A stretch of DNA of 64,000 nucleotides from NCBI GenBank assembly GCA_012295275.1, contig CM022672.1, positions 24,199,930 through 24,263,929 of the forward strand, given 5' to 3'. The notes under the pieces are model-generated. The model was not told the DNA's origin, ran no database searches, and saw only the letters and a list, made by a program, of their open reading frames with translations. This document shows positions 1 to 11,200 of the stretch, piece after piece. Origin of the DNA: Chrysomallon squamiferum (lineage: Eukaryota; Mollusca; Gastropoda; Neomphalida; Peltospiridae). The position numbers were made by a program, and so were the translations under genes. Every line of letters begins with the position of its first letter. Position 1 is the stretch's first letter.

Positions 1-1035
1 TACAGCAGAAACCAAAACATGCTAAAAACATATTTTATATTGCTTTGTCCTTCCAGCTTATAACAGACAAAGTGAATTATCATTCTTTTCTGATTTGAAT
101 TTCATTACTGAATGTATTTGTTACAAATATTTTACACCTAGCCAAATGGTCAAGTTTGCTTTTTAACTTTAATCTGTTTATTTTGAATTAAGATTATTAA
201 GCATTATAATGCTTCTTTTTCACATCAGATATAACTAAGTTACCATCTTGAAGAAAAACTGCTTTTTTCCCTAAAGTATGAATCCGATTATGTTGAAAAC
301 TGTTTTTTCTTACACATAGATGAAGTTCTTTGATCTCAAAATATTAACCTGAATTGTTAAACATTCCTTTCTTAATGACTGACTTGTAGAACCCCCTGAC
401 TGGAGCATTAGATTTTCCATTTTGAAATTAAATAAAACAAAATAAAAACTGATAATAGAATCCTCAGAATAGAATTATGATGTCAAAAATTTAAAAGTAA
501 CTTCAGATGGTGATTGGTTAATATCTGGTAGATATGTTCAGATTATTCTCATTATAACAGGTTCTAATGAAGTTTTTCTTGTTGCTCCAAACTGTTTTAT
601 TGGTTTATCTATTATCAGTGTTGTAAATGGATTAAGAGTAATATATGGTAAAATGAATTTTGTACATTTCTTACGACTTGAGGAAATTCACAAAGCTGTA
701 TGATTGGTGTTAAAATGATTATGGTTTATTTCATCACCATGATTTTGACAATAGACAAGGTTTTAGTTTCTATAAATGTGTAATGGTTATATAATTATGG
801 TTCTATGTTAATTAATAAGGGCTTTTGTTTGATTGCAGGGGTGTAATTTTGTTTTCTCAGAAATAATGTATCAAAATGTATCAAAATGAAACAAATAATA
901 ATTGTTAATGTCTTCTGAATGTTCTATTTTAAACATTGTCACAGTCTTTACATTGTAAAATGATGAAAGTACTGATGTTTTTGAAGTCTTCGTTTTGTTT
1001 TAGTTTCTACTGTTTGTTTCTTACTAATACTGATC
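1..1035. other. AT-rich stretch, no gene seen
   Basis: No open frame of useful length, no tRNA-like fold and no long repeat is visible. The DNA is AT-rich but of ordinary complexity, with fewer simple repeats than the next 3 kb. It could be the 3' untranslated part or last intron of a gene lying to the left, because a zinc-finger-like ORF on the plus strand follows at 1036 and a polyadenylation signal occurs at 1184. That is inference only. Confidence 0.4.
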
Positions 1036-1185
1036 ATGAAGTTTTCTCATCAGAATGAAGTATATCGAACATGTATGAAAAAAGAGTATCATGAACAAAA
1101 TGATCACAAGTGTTCTCAGTGTTACAGGAACATGTTAAAATTCCAGACACTGCTGTTGAATATAAGAATTCATAATATATTGTAA
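1036..1185 (+). pseudogene. Degenerate C2H2 zinc-finger-like ORF
   Basis: A 49-codon plus-strand ORF, too short to stand out by length. Residues 24-46 read HKCSQC, then twelve residues, then N at 42 where the first finger histidine should be, then IRIH with a final His at 46. The spacing C-x2-C-x12-(H>N)-x3-H is exactly that of a C2H2 finger. The Asn codon AAT is one base from CAT. The usual aromatic residue after the second Cys and the TGEKP linker are absent. An AATAAA lies at 1184-1189 and overlaps the stop codon. Most likely this is the decayed last finger of a zinc-finger gene or retrocopy whose other part lies to the left. It could also be chance. Confidence 0.3.
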
Positions 1186-1469
1186 TAAAATATGTACAAA
1201 AATGTGCAATTTATTATGTGTATTATTTTTTTTTTTTTAATTATTTATTATTTACTTTATTATTATTTTTTTTTAATCTTTATATATATATATTTTTAAA
1301 TCTTTGAGAGTAAATGCTTAAGATGATAAAATTTCTATAAAATATTTTAATAAAGTATCACACTTTATAAAAGAATCATGAGATCATACCAATACTTATG
1401 TTTAGGATCACATTTATTGTTTTATCATGGAACCTTTTTGGATGTTTTCTTTATTTTTTAATATTTTTA

Positions 1470-1500
<31 letters not shown>

Positions 1501-3086
1501 CTTCCTCTTTTTTAAAATGACCCCCCCAAAAAAAAAAAACCACCCAAATAATAACACAAAAAAAAACAAATAAAAAACCTCAGCTAAAACAAAAAACAAA
1601 TACAATGCAAAAACACACAAAAATAAAAAACAGCCTTTTTAATATATTTTAAACACCTTTTTTGTGTATATATATATAATCAGAAAACATTTATTTGCAT
1701 TTTTAAATTTTAATTTTTTCATTGTAAACAGATAATATATGGAATGTTTAATATCAGATTTTGGGATGGAGTACATTATTTCTCTCTCTTTTATTTATTT
1801 CATGTTAGTTTAAAAAGAAACTAAAAAAAACAACAACTGTGTTTTAGGATGGTTGGTGACTCAAGTTTAATTGCCTTTCCATTTTTAATATTCTTATAAT
1901 GTATTAAACAAAGAGAATCAATCCTTCATAATAAAAATGTATATTTATTGATAATCTGCTATTTATCTTGAAATTAAATTGTTTATAATTATTATTTTCT
2001 CAGGGCTTTTTTATTTTTTTTATTATTTTTTTTATTATTATTATTGTTATTATTATTTTTTTTTTTTATCATTATCTTTGGCCTCATGTTCTATGCAAAT
2101 TCCATGTAATTTCACCAAGACAAAAAAATATAAATTTTGCTTCAGTTCATTAATTTATTAGATACTGGTTGTGAAACATTTCTGATAGTTCACTAATTGT
2201 TTTGTTTGGGATTCTTTTATTGTGCATGTAAAACATTTGATTTTATGAGAAAACTATCTGGAAATAAATATAATAAACCATACATTTTGTTAAGCTTATT
2301 TATTACAAAGATAGCGCTTAGTACCAAAACCTGTATATATATATATATATATATAGTTATGAATGTATGCATCACACACAAACAAACATGTAAAGATTAT
2401 CTTAGCAATACTGCTACAAAATGCTTTAGACATTCACACACCTATGACTTTTTATGGTTTACATAATAATTACTTTGTTAAGAAAATTTGTAAGATCTGT
2501 GTTTGTCATCCACGCTTGATTCACAACCATTAGCAAATCTTTCCACTATTTATTATATAAAAGATATCTGTACTTAATGTTATTTTATTTATTTATTTAT
2601 TTATTTATAATTTTTTTAATTATTATTCCCCCCCCCCCACCCGAGAAGATGTGTTCTTTCCGAGTAGTTATCTCCCGAAGGGAAATGGTGCAAATAAAAA
2701 TGTTAAATTTAGACTTGAACCTGTTACAATCCAAACATAAAACCGGTCAGTCTTATTATATACAATGTTGTCCACTGTGACTGTCATAAAATTAGAGTCC
2801 GCCAGCAATACTTTATTTAATAAATGAAAAAAAAAGAACGTTTATAACCTCTGACACGCGTGGTAACATTTTAAATGATGACCCAGTTTCGGATAACTAG
2901 CTGGATATAATTATTCACCTTTACACCAATCAGACTGTCGTGAACGCAACTGTTTTTCAACTCGTTCACAGTGAATGTATTGCTTAGTATCTTAATTTAT
3001 CTCGACTTGACATTAGATAAGCAATTTTTCAAATCTCCATCTTATGGCTGTTTGAAAACAAAATGTATAACCAGTCTGCACCATTA

Positions 3087-3109
3087 AAAAGAAAATAATA
3101 ATAAATAAA

Positions 3110-3175
<66 letters not shown>

Positions 3176-3215
3176 GAAGAAGAAGAAGAAACGAGAAGAA
3201 AGAAAAGAAAAGAAA
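3087..3215. repeat. Compound A-rich microsatellite: (AAAT)n-(AAT)n-(AAG)n
   Basis: A pure-purine-plus-T tract. TAAA/AAAT repeats are followed by a long run of AAT units to about 3173, then AGA units and AAAGA units. It gives a poly-Leu ORF on the minus strand that should not be read as a gene. Confidence 0.9.
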
Positions 3216-3734
3216 CAAACAGTTTTTCCGACTGGATAATTTTTTGGTAATACTTATATTAATGATAGAGTTCAAACATTTACAAAAGGGTCGATGTGGG
3301 GAAAGTTCTGATAACAAAGATTATAAAAAGATGTCATTCAACAACCTTTATCGACACAAACAACTCGTTTTAACAAAGGTGAAAGAATTCTTTAACAAAA
3401 GGTGAAACGGTTATACATTTTATGATTAATCAAGCGGTTAGCACCTACTTAAGGCAGCATGTTCTTGATTTATCTTATGTAGCCTTGTCATGCCTCAACT
3501 CACCAGTGGATCGATTTAGAAAACTAATATTCACTTTATTATAAAGCTCTGTCAACAATCCTTAGCAATAGCAAACCTTAGTATTCAGTAAACGTACCTG
3601 TTTATGACGGCTATCAAAGCGGGGTGCTCCAAGGTGTACGCTTGAATATGAAATTCATTTAATACCTAATTAAAATTCATTTATGATATTATATTTGATA
3701 TTTATTACTATTTTTAATTACTTTATTCATCACG

Positions 3735-3776
<42 letters not shown>

Positions 3777-3816
3777 TATATTATTATTGTTATTATTATT
3801 TATATTATTATTGTTA

Positions 3817-3847
<31 letters not shown>

Positions 3848-3860
3848 TTTATTCAAATAC
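3735..3860. repeat. (ATT)n/(TTTA)n microsatellite
   Basis: ATT units with GTT and TTTAT interruptions, ending in TTTA units. The Tyr-rich plus-strand ORF over it is a repeat artefact. Confidence 0.9.
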
Positions 3861-4080
3861 GGATTTAATTTCCTCACATTAATTAATACACAATGGTGAA
3901 AGATATCTAGTTCTTTTTAAAAGTTAAAATATTATATGGATCCTTCTTTAAAACAGCGTGTAGACCCTCAAATAAGAATCGAACGTCACCGTGGCAGGTT
4001 CATCTACATTCAGAAATGTATTGTTAACTCAAGACCTCGTACCCGACAATAAATCTCTGTTGTGGATACCCGGTGAAATT

Positions 4081-4670
4081 TAATATGGCGAACTTGCCAG
4101 TGACACATATTTGACGTTAGAACACTTTATTCAGAAAGCTTGTGCAAGAAACGAACAATACATTTTGTGATTGTAACTTTTTTGGATACAACTTTTCACG
4201 ATGGAGATATACATATTGGAATAGGTGGATAATATATAATAAGTATTTCGTAAGTCAGTTTGGATAAATTCAAGTGTTCAGGTTTGTATTAACAAACCAT
4301 TATTGATAAACAGAAAAAAATCAGTTTGTTCATTTTATTGGTTTAAAACTATTTAATTCGAGAGCTAATAAAAAAGAAAACAAATCAGGTTTTATTTACT
4401 GACAGTATGACAATAATAATCTCTACAAGATGAAACATTTCGTCAAAATTATATACATTTTTTGGAAGGAATGCAAAATATCTATGGATATTTCTAAACA
4501 AATATGTAAATAACTGGAAGAAAAAACATTTTAAAATCAGTAATGTGTTCAAGTATATGAAATAATGTTTATGGAATTTATATGTATATATATATATATG
4601 TCTTAACAAAGTAATAAAGTAACAGTTGGCCCACTTTCTGAATAAATAAACACAGCATTAATTATAACAG
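4081..4670 (+). promoter_or_regulatory. Possible 5' exon, promoter and 5'-UTR intron of the orphan gene at 4717
   Basis: Speculative. The sequence AATATGGCGAA at 4083-4092 resembles a YY1-type ATGGCG promoter element. A good splice donor TTCAG|GTTTGT lies at 4281/4282, and an acceptor TTAATTATAACAG ends at 4670, about 46 bases before the start codon at 4717. A 389-bp intron in the 5' untranslated region would fit. No transcript evidence is available and short AT-rich splice motifs are common here. Confidence 0.25.
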
Positions 4671-4716
4671 CAAGTTAAAATAATCATACTAAGAAGAGTT
4701 TCCTTCATGACTGACA

Positions 4717-5739
4717 ATGGTAGATCCAGTTGTATCTACCAAATTTGGGCAGAGGCCACTTCTTGATGTTCCTGCACTAACGCCATATAATCACAATGCA
4801 GCCGTGGGATCTTTGCAGCATGATCGACCTAAGCCTCATCCTGTTTTAGGCAGATCTGGATACACGGCACCAGTGCCAGAGATACCAGCAAGGGTTGAAG
4901 CATTTCAGGTTCCTCCATATCAATACTCCAACGTTGTTGGAGGAACTTCTCCAACAATTCAACAATATTATGGAATGGGGCAAATGGATCCCAAATTGGC
5001 TCAGACAGCTCCGATGCAATATTCCCCAGCACCTGTGTATGGAGGCTACCAGCCTTCTCATTATACTCATGGACCTAACGGTTATGTCAGTGCTGTTCCG
5101 AATCCGACATATTACAATCCATATCCTGGTGTTCAGAATTCGATGAATCCAGCTCCTCCTCCAATGCAATATCCACCTTTAATGCAACAGCTACCACCTC
5201 AGCCGGTGCAGCAGTTTCCAGTACAACAACCAATACAACAATTACCACCTCAGCCGGTGCAGCAGTTTCCAGTACAGCAACCAATACAACAATTACCACC
5301 TCAACCTGTTCAGTTTCCAGTACAACCACAAGTTATTGAGTACCCAACAACGGAAACTTTTACAATAGAAGGGGTTCTGGAGTGGGGTCAACTTACCACT
5401 GTGAATCTGAAACGAACAAAAGGTGTTTTTACATCTCTACCCGAATTCCTTCGTAGGGAACTTGAAAAAACGTACGGCAAATATGCCAGAACTGATGTTA
5501 AAATTCAGAGTGAAGGAGGAGAGTATCACATCTATGCACAACCAAGAGGTGGATATAAAACTACGGATGATAGATTACCAAGGGCTGCATATAGTTATAA
5601 GGATGATTATTATGAACGTTCACCAAGTGAAGACGATTATTATAGGAGGAGTTACAGACCCAGAAGCCCAGAGAACTGGGTCAGATGGGATCCCAATGAA
5701 AGAAGGTCTTATAAAGATTATGATTATGACCGAAATTAA
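4717..5739 (+). CDS. Orphan Pro/Gln/Tyr-rich protein, 340 residues, single coding exon
   Basis: Function unknown and family not recognised. The ORF is uninterrupted in AT-rich DNA and clearly richer in G+C than its flanks, with protein-like composition, so it is very likely real. Residues 1-150 are low complexity, rich in Pro, Tyr, Gly and Asn (for example PPYQY and MQYSPAPVYGGYQPSHY). Residues 157-204 hold two copies and one shortened copy of the unit QQLPPQPVQQFPVQQPI. Residues about 207-275 look like a folded module: a strand-like segment (FTIEGVLEWGQLTTVNL), a helix (SLPEFLRRELEKTYGKY) and a further strand-like pair (VKIQSEGGEYHIYAQ). Residues 280-340 form a charged tail rich in Tyr, Asp, Arg and Ser (DDYYERSPSEDDYYRRS), of a kind seen in RNA-associated proteins. 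No signal peptide or membrane segment is seen. The start ACAATGG is a good context; an out-of-frame ATG at 4707 overlaps it. AATAAA lies at 5924. Long frames on either strand inside it are shadows. The lack of introns in the coding region could reflect an old retrocopy. Confidence 0.85.
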   Translation: MVDPVVSTKFGQRPLLDVPALTPYNHNAAVGSLQHDRPKPHPVLGRSGYTAPVPEIPARVEAFQVPPYQYSNVVGGTSPTIQQYYGMGQMDPKLAQTAPMQYSPAPVYGGYQPSHYTHGPNGYVSAVPNPTYYNPYPGVQNSMNPAPPPMQYPPLMQQLPPQPVQQFPVQQPIQQLPPQPVQQFPVQQPIQQLPPQPVQFPVQPQVIEYPTTETFTIEGVLEWGQLTTVNLKRTKGVFTSLPEFLRRELEKTYGKYARTDVKIQSEGGEYHIYAQPRGGYKTTDDRLPRAAYSYKDDYYERSPSEDDYYRRSYRPRSPENWVRWDPNERRSYKDYDYDRN

Positions 5740-5923
5740 TATAGTTAAGTTTTATGATTCAGAAAGTTATGTGTGGTGTTTAAATATTTCATTTCAGTGA
5801 ATTTGCTTTTCAAAGAACTGTTGTTTGAGAAGCTCCTGGTTTGGTTTTGTACTATATTTTATTTCCAACAATTACGTAATTGGTATGCTATTACCAAACT
5901 GATTGCCTGTGTTTATTTGGGAT

Positions 5924-5929
5924 AATAAA
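5924..5929 (+). terminator. Polyadenylation signal AATAAA of the orphan gene
   Basis: Canonical AATAAA about 185 bases after the stop codon at 5739, in a plain 3' untranslated stretch. It is the first canonical signal on this strand after the ORF. Moderately sure only, because AT-rich DNA makes this hexamer frequent. Confidence 0.5.
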
Positions 5930-5939
5930 ACAGAAATTA

Positions 5940-8201
5940 CTTATTTATTATCAATGTTGTGTTAAAAGGTTTACATGGATTTATTGAAATGAAATGACGA
6001 TTTATTTCTTCTTTTTCTTCATATTCTTATTCTTATTTATTTATTTATTTATTTATTCATTTATTTTTTAAATGATTTATTAAAGGAATTATTATAATGT
6101 CATTTGTTTATTGATTGTTTTGAATGTAATAACAAATTATGAAGAACTGTATTCTTTAAATTCGCTTATTTCAGCAAAGGTAATAATATTTATCATTCCA
6201 GAGTCAGTTACTAGAAAATAAAACTTCATATATTATTTCTGAACCTAATCGTCTAATTCTTAATCCTTATACCAGTAGTAATGTTAATTTAAATTAATGA
6301 AAGGCAAAATAATCGTAAAAGTTTATTAACTATTTTTGGAAACAAATCTAGTTGCATGTTATGCAAACTATTCATGAAAAGGTAAATTACTTAAAATGTA
6401 AATATTTTCTAATAAAATGTACATCTATTGTTGTTCCACCAGATACCAGTTAGATAATTATAATAAAGCATATTAAAATCAAAAACAAAACAAACACCAA
6501 AACAGGATTAATCTGGTTAAATTTTTATGGAGAGTATAAATTAAATTATTGTAATATTATCATGTAATAATTAAAAAAAAAAATACATTTTAATATGCGT
6601 CAGGTGGTTTTACAATTTATACTGTATAATACACAATTTCCTATAAACGTGTTACAAAATGATTAAACAGTCTTTTCTTTTTTAGTTTGTGTTGTTTTTG
6701 TTTTCAGATTTTATATAAAATGTACTGTTTTCTTTCAGTTTTAGCACTTTTTGTTATTAGAAACAATACATGTCAAAGTTGAAACAAAATAATTTGTCAA
6801 TTGTGGATGTGCAATACTTAGTATCAAAATAGTTGCATATTCTTCTCAATTAACTCTAAATGAGATAATAATAAAAAATACTTAATGTTTATAATTAACT
6901 GAATAAACTTTCAAGGGATAATTTTCCCTTAAAAATTAAATTTAATATTTTTCAACATTCGAACGAATCATATAATTTCTTTTAAATTTTATTAAACACA
7001 TCATATACTTGTATATTGCTGTATTTTTATTTGGTAAAATTCTCTAAATTTGTCATGTTCAGAAATTCACGCGCACAGTTTTCCACTGATAATAACAATT
7101 TTAGAAATTTATAATTCTAAACCACGAAACACTTGAAATGATTAAGGAAATATTTCTTTAGTTATTCCGAATTTTCAAATACAAATCAGTTTAATCTTTT
7201 TTCTAATTTATCCAAGTGTCACATATGCAATGATTTCAATTTTAAAAGTTCATTTTATACATTATGGAAGACATAATTAACTTAATATAAATAAAAATTA
7301 ACCATTTTCAGTAATCTAAATTTCACAGAACATAAAGATATTTATTAAGATAAATGTCTTGAATTTTCAGGTAACTTTCCAGTTAAATATAATAATTTTT
7401 TTACAACTGTATTAAATGATAATATTTTGGACTCAGTGCCACTATCTATTCAGGTTTTCTCTTCCAAATCTTTGGTTATTTGTTTGAAATTAAAATAAAT
7501 ATAATTCTCAGACAGTTTCTACTTGGAATTAAGTTTCAAATGCACAAATTATTATTACTAAAACATCAATATTTATCAAACCATTATCCTAACTTTTTAT
7601 TCTTTTTAGTTTTTAACTTGATCCAATCAAGGAAAATACCAAGATAAAAAAAAAGGAATTCTTTCATCACATATTTCCATCTTTCAAAAAATTATTTTAT
7701 TTGATTAAATATGTTGATTATAAAAAAGAATAATCTTCACCATCTCAAATATACCATTTTATTTGAGAGAAATATTTCAGCTTATTCAACATTTAATTAC
7801 CAATTAGTTTTTCACATCCCTACTTTTTTTTTTATTAAATATTTTTTTTTTTTTTAATTAAATTAATTAATCTGCATGCAACTGGTGGACCCACATATTA
7901 TAAGTAATTCCCAAGAAAGAGTACTTATTTGAGTAATTGTGAACAAACTGTTTCTGAGAGGCTATACAAATATTATTTTGTTAAAGCACATTAGATTAGT
8001 ATAAAAAATGAATGTCTTATTTATAAAACAAAACCTACTTTAGTAAATGATAAAAATAATAATGATTTTAAATAAAATAAATAAAATGAAACAAATCTGG
8101 ATATTATTTTCTTAAAAACACAAACACTCCATACCAAGAAATATATATATATTTAATCAACAGTCATTTATATCTGTTTTTTGTTGTTGTAAAGAAATGC
8201 C
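5940..8201. other. AT-rich intergenic space between convergent genes
   Basis: No ORF, RNA gene or long repeat is supported. It contains a TTTA microsatellite at about 6033-6066 and short T runs near 7825-7855. The left edge is downstream of the plus-strand orphan gene. The right edge must contain the 3' untranslated region of DDRGK1 on the minus strand, but I cannot pick its polyadenylation site among several AT-rich candidates. Confidence 0.6.
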
Positions 8202-11200
8202 TCATGAAGAAACAGTAGATAATAAAGTGTGATGCACTTCAGTGTTTTCTGGATTCAGATCAATAAGTCTGTTGCTAGACTGAGCCAGTTCAGTGATTGA
8301 CACACGGCCATGTTGGTGGATGTACTTGGCAACTTGTTCCAGCTCATCCATTGTTATATAAATGAATTTTCCTCGGTCATCAATAACGCCTGTAAGCTGA
8401 CCTTCAGCTTGCAGGTCCTGAACTCTAAGTATCACATCCTGAAATGTTTTTAAAAATTAAAAAGTATAATCCACTAAACAGTAACTCAATAAAGGCCATG
8501 ATAATGGTGCATTTGATATATAAATGTAGATTAGAAAAAAAAATAAAAAAATAAGTAATAACATATACATTCTCCTGTAACATTATTCAAAAAATAACAA
8601 AAATATTATGAATATAAAACTCAAGGAAAAATATAGATTTTAAGTGCCTGACCTGTGTTTTTAACTTAAAATGTGCTGCAAGATCTTCCAGCATTACAAC
8701 TTTCATATCCTGTAAAGAAAAAGAAAAATAATTTATTAGGTTTGCTTCTTCTGAAAATTAATTCTTAAACAGAGGGCCATCATTTTCTAAAATGCTCTTG
8801 TTTCATTACCAACACAAAGAAATATTTTATATAACTGTGTTAATAATGGCACTAAAAGAATTAATTTATACCAACAGAGAAAATTACATTTTGTTTTGGT
8901 GTTTTAGTTCATCTGTGCACACTGATTTTTTTTTGAAATATTGTACAAATGTTCACTGAAAGTTTAGAATGAACAAATATCCTAAAACACTGCTAATGAA
9001 ACTTGATCAAATCTAATGAATTCTGTTATGTACATTTAAAAAAAAAGATAAATAATTTCAATTAAAATATATCAGTCCTGGTACAATCCTAACATTTACC
9101 TTTATATACTGGATAAATTCCTGCAGCAGAGATTCTGACTGAAAAAAGTAATTCAAATATAAGTATAAACACATACACACCTTATATTTAGAATAAAGTT
9201 TTGGAAAACAAAATGTATTTGTATTAGTTTTAATTGTTTTTCTTCTGTGAATTTTGTATGATTTTTTTTTTTTTTTTCAGTTCTGAATTATAAGTCCTTT
9301 GTAAAACATAATAATGGAAAGCCATGAAATAACAGAACTTCCATTTAAAATTAATACAACAAATTTCAATTTACATTTTATACTGATAAGAAGTCCATTA
9401 TATCACTTATTCCAAAGCAACCACAGTGAATAAATCATTAAAATCTTAATATATATATATATAATATATACATTATTATGTATGCAGAGTTATCTATTAA
9501 TTCAACTCTGTATTTATCTGATATATAAAGTTACCAACAAATGGCTGCAAAGATATATGTTAAAAAGACTTCACCTCAATTTTATTTATAACTTAGAAAA
9601 ATTAATGGAATAATAGGTTGAAAAAATTTTAAAAATTTCCCAGGAAAATGATAATTGAATATAACTTTTTTCCTTAGCAGGTTTAACATAAATTTTTATA
9701 TGAATGTTTATTACTACAAAACTTAATATATTACTATGAGTAAAATCGGTACAAAAAGTATTTTAATGTCTGCATTTCCTGAAAAATAAACCACAGACTC
9801 TGATACCTCTGGATGAAATGGCAAACCTATACCTGGCTGTAAATTAACATATTTAATTAATCAACATACATTGAGGTCAAGTTCAGCATCATCCTGACCC
9901 TCCTCATCAACAGTAAACTGTTGTTTCAGCAGAAGATATTCTTCATGCTCCTGTTTCTCTTTTTCCTCTTTCAACCTTTTTTCTTCTTCTTCCTAAAAAC
10001 AAATCAGCAAAATTAAAAAAAATGTGAACAAAACAAATTAATGATACAAATAATATCAAGTTTATAATAAAATACCTCTTCTTTCCATGTTAACAAAAAT
10101 TCTGTTGTATAAATTATAATAAATACAAACTCTAATGGCAGCTTCTGCTTTCTCCCTCTCTGCTTGCTTTTTTCTCATTTTTTCCTGTTCAGCTTCTCGT
10201 TTCTTCTTCTCTTCTCTTTCCTGTTCCATTTGCTAAAAATAGCAAACAAAGTAACTCACAATATTTGTCAGATTTTTATTTTTAAAGCTTCTAGAGAAAT
10301 ATTTGCTATCCACTTAAGTTTTTGCAATCATTATATATTTTCATAGATAAATTGTCCCTTACTACAAGTAGAAATAGAGAAATGTTTGCTATCCACGTAA
10401 GTTTTTGCAGTCATTATATATTTTCATAGTTAAAGTGTCACTTACTAGAAGTGGAAATAAATGAACATTTTTATATTTTCAAATGACTGAGTGTAGTCAT
10501 ATAAACTTCAAAACAAATTCTGTACTGATTTTTATATAAAATCTAATTTTAAAAATTCTCCTAAATATAGCAATCCAATTGCTATATTTGGTGATTTTCT
10601 CTGTACTGTTTCTATTCCAAACGATTTTAATTCCAAAATTATTTATATGAAATTATAAGAAACGATGTTGATAATTTCTTTAAAGTAATTTTTTTTTAAA
10701 TCTTCAGTATTTGCTATTCAATGATTTTACAATGGCTTACCATAATGTGTGAAACATGCGATTAAAAAAACCTAGTCCTTTGACATGTTTTGAAAAAACA
10801 TGAAATCACCAAAGTAGTTTTCTGATTTGATGTTACAATAAAAAAATTATGTGTAACCAAGAAATAAGTTCAAAATCCCACTGTAAGTAAATTGCAATGG
10901 GAAAAACATTCTTAACTTTATAAAAAGAGAAAAATCTATTTTAAATATTATTTAAAAAAGTAAGCAAACCTCTCTCATAGCTCTCCTTTCTGCCTTTTCC
11001 TGTAGCTTTTTTAACTTTTTAGCCCCAACTTTTCCTTCAGGCTGAGCAATATTATCAAAAATATCTTCTTCATCATCAATGCTGTCTGGATCAAAGCCAT
11101 CTTCATCTGTAGAAATTTTATAAAATCTGTTTCATTATATATATTTAATTTAATGGGAGTATATTACTAATTGTAAAAAGTTGATTTTAACTTTTCAAAC

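Larger units (their letters stand above)
1186..4080. other. Simple-repeat-rich intergenic DNA
   Basis: No gene is supported. The stretch contains a T run (about 1478-1500) followed by C and A runs, a T/TTA-rich tract (about 1990-2070), (AT)n at 2334-2355, TTTA repeats near 2583-2610, and the larger arrays listed separately at 3087-3215 and 3735-3860. Open frames here are runs of Leu, Tyr or Phe that come from these repeats. Confidence 0.6.

Noticed and set aside
4829-5800. Several 67-125-codon frames on both strands around the orphan gene
   Set aside because: They overlap the 340-codon ORF in other frames and owe their length to its low stop density. Their composition is not protein-like.
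7460-7482. TCTTTGGTTAT resembling the start of miR-9
   Set aside because: Similarity ends after about 12 bases and no hairpin arm pairs with it.
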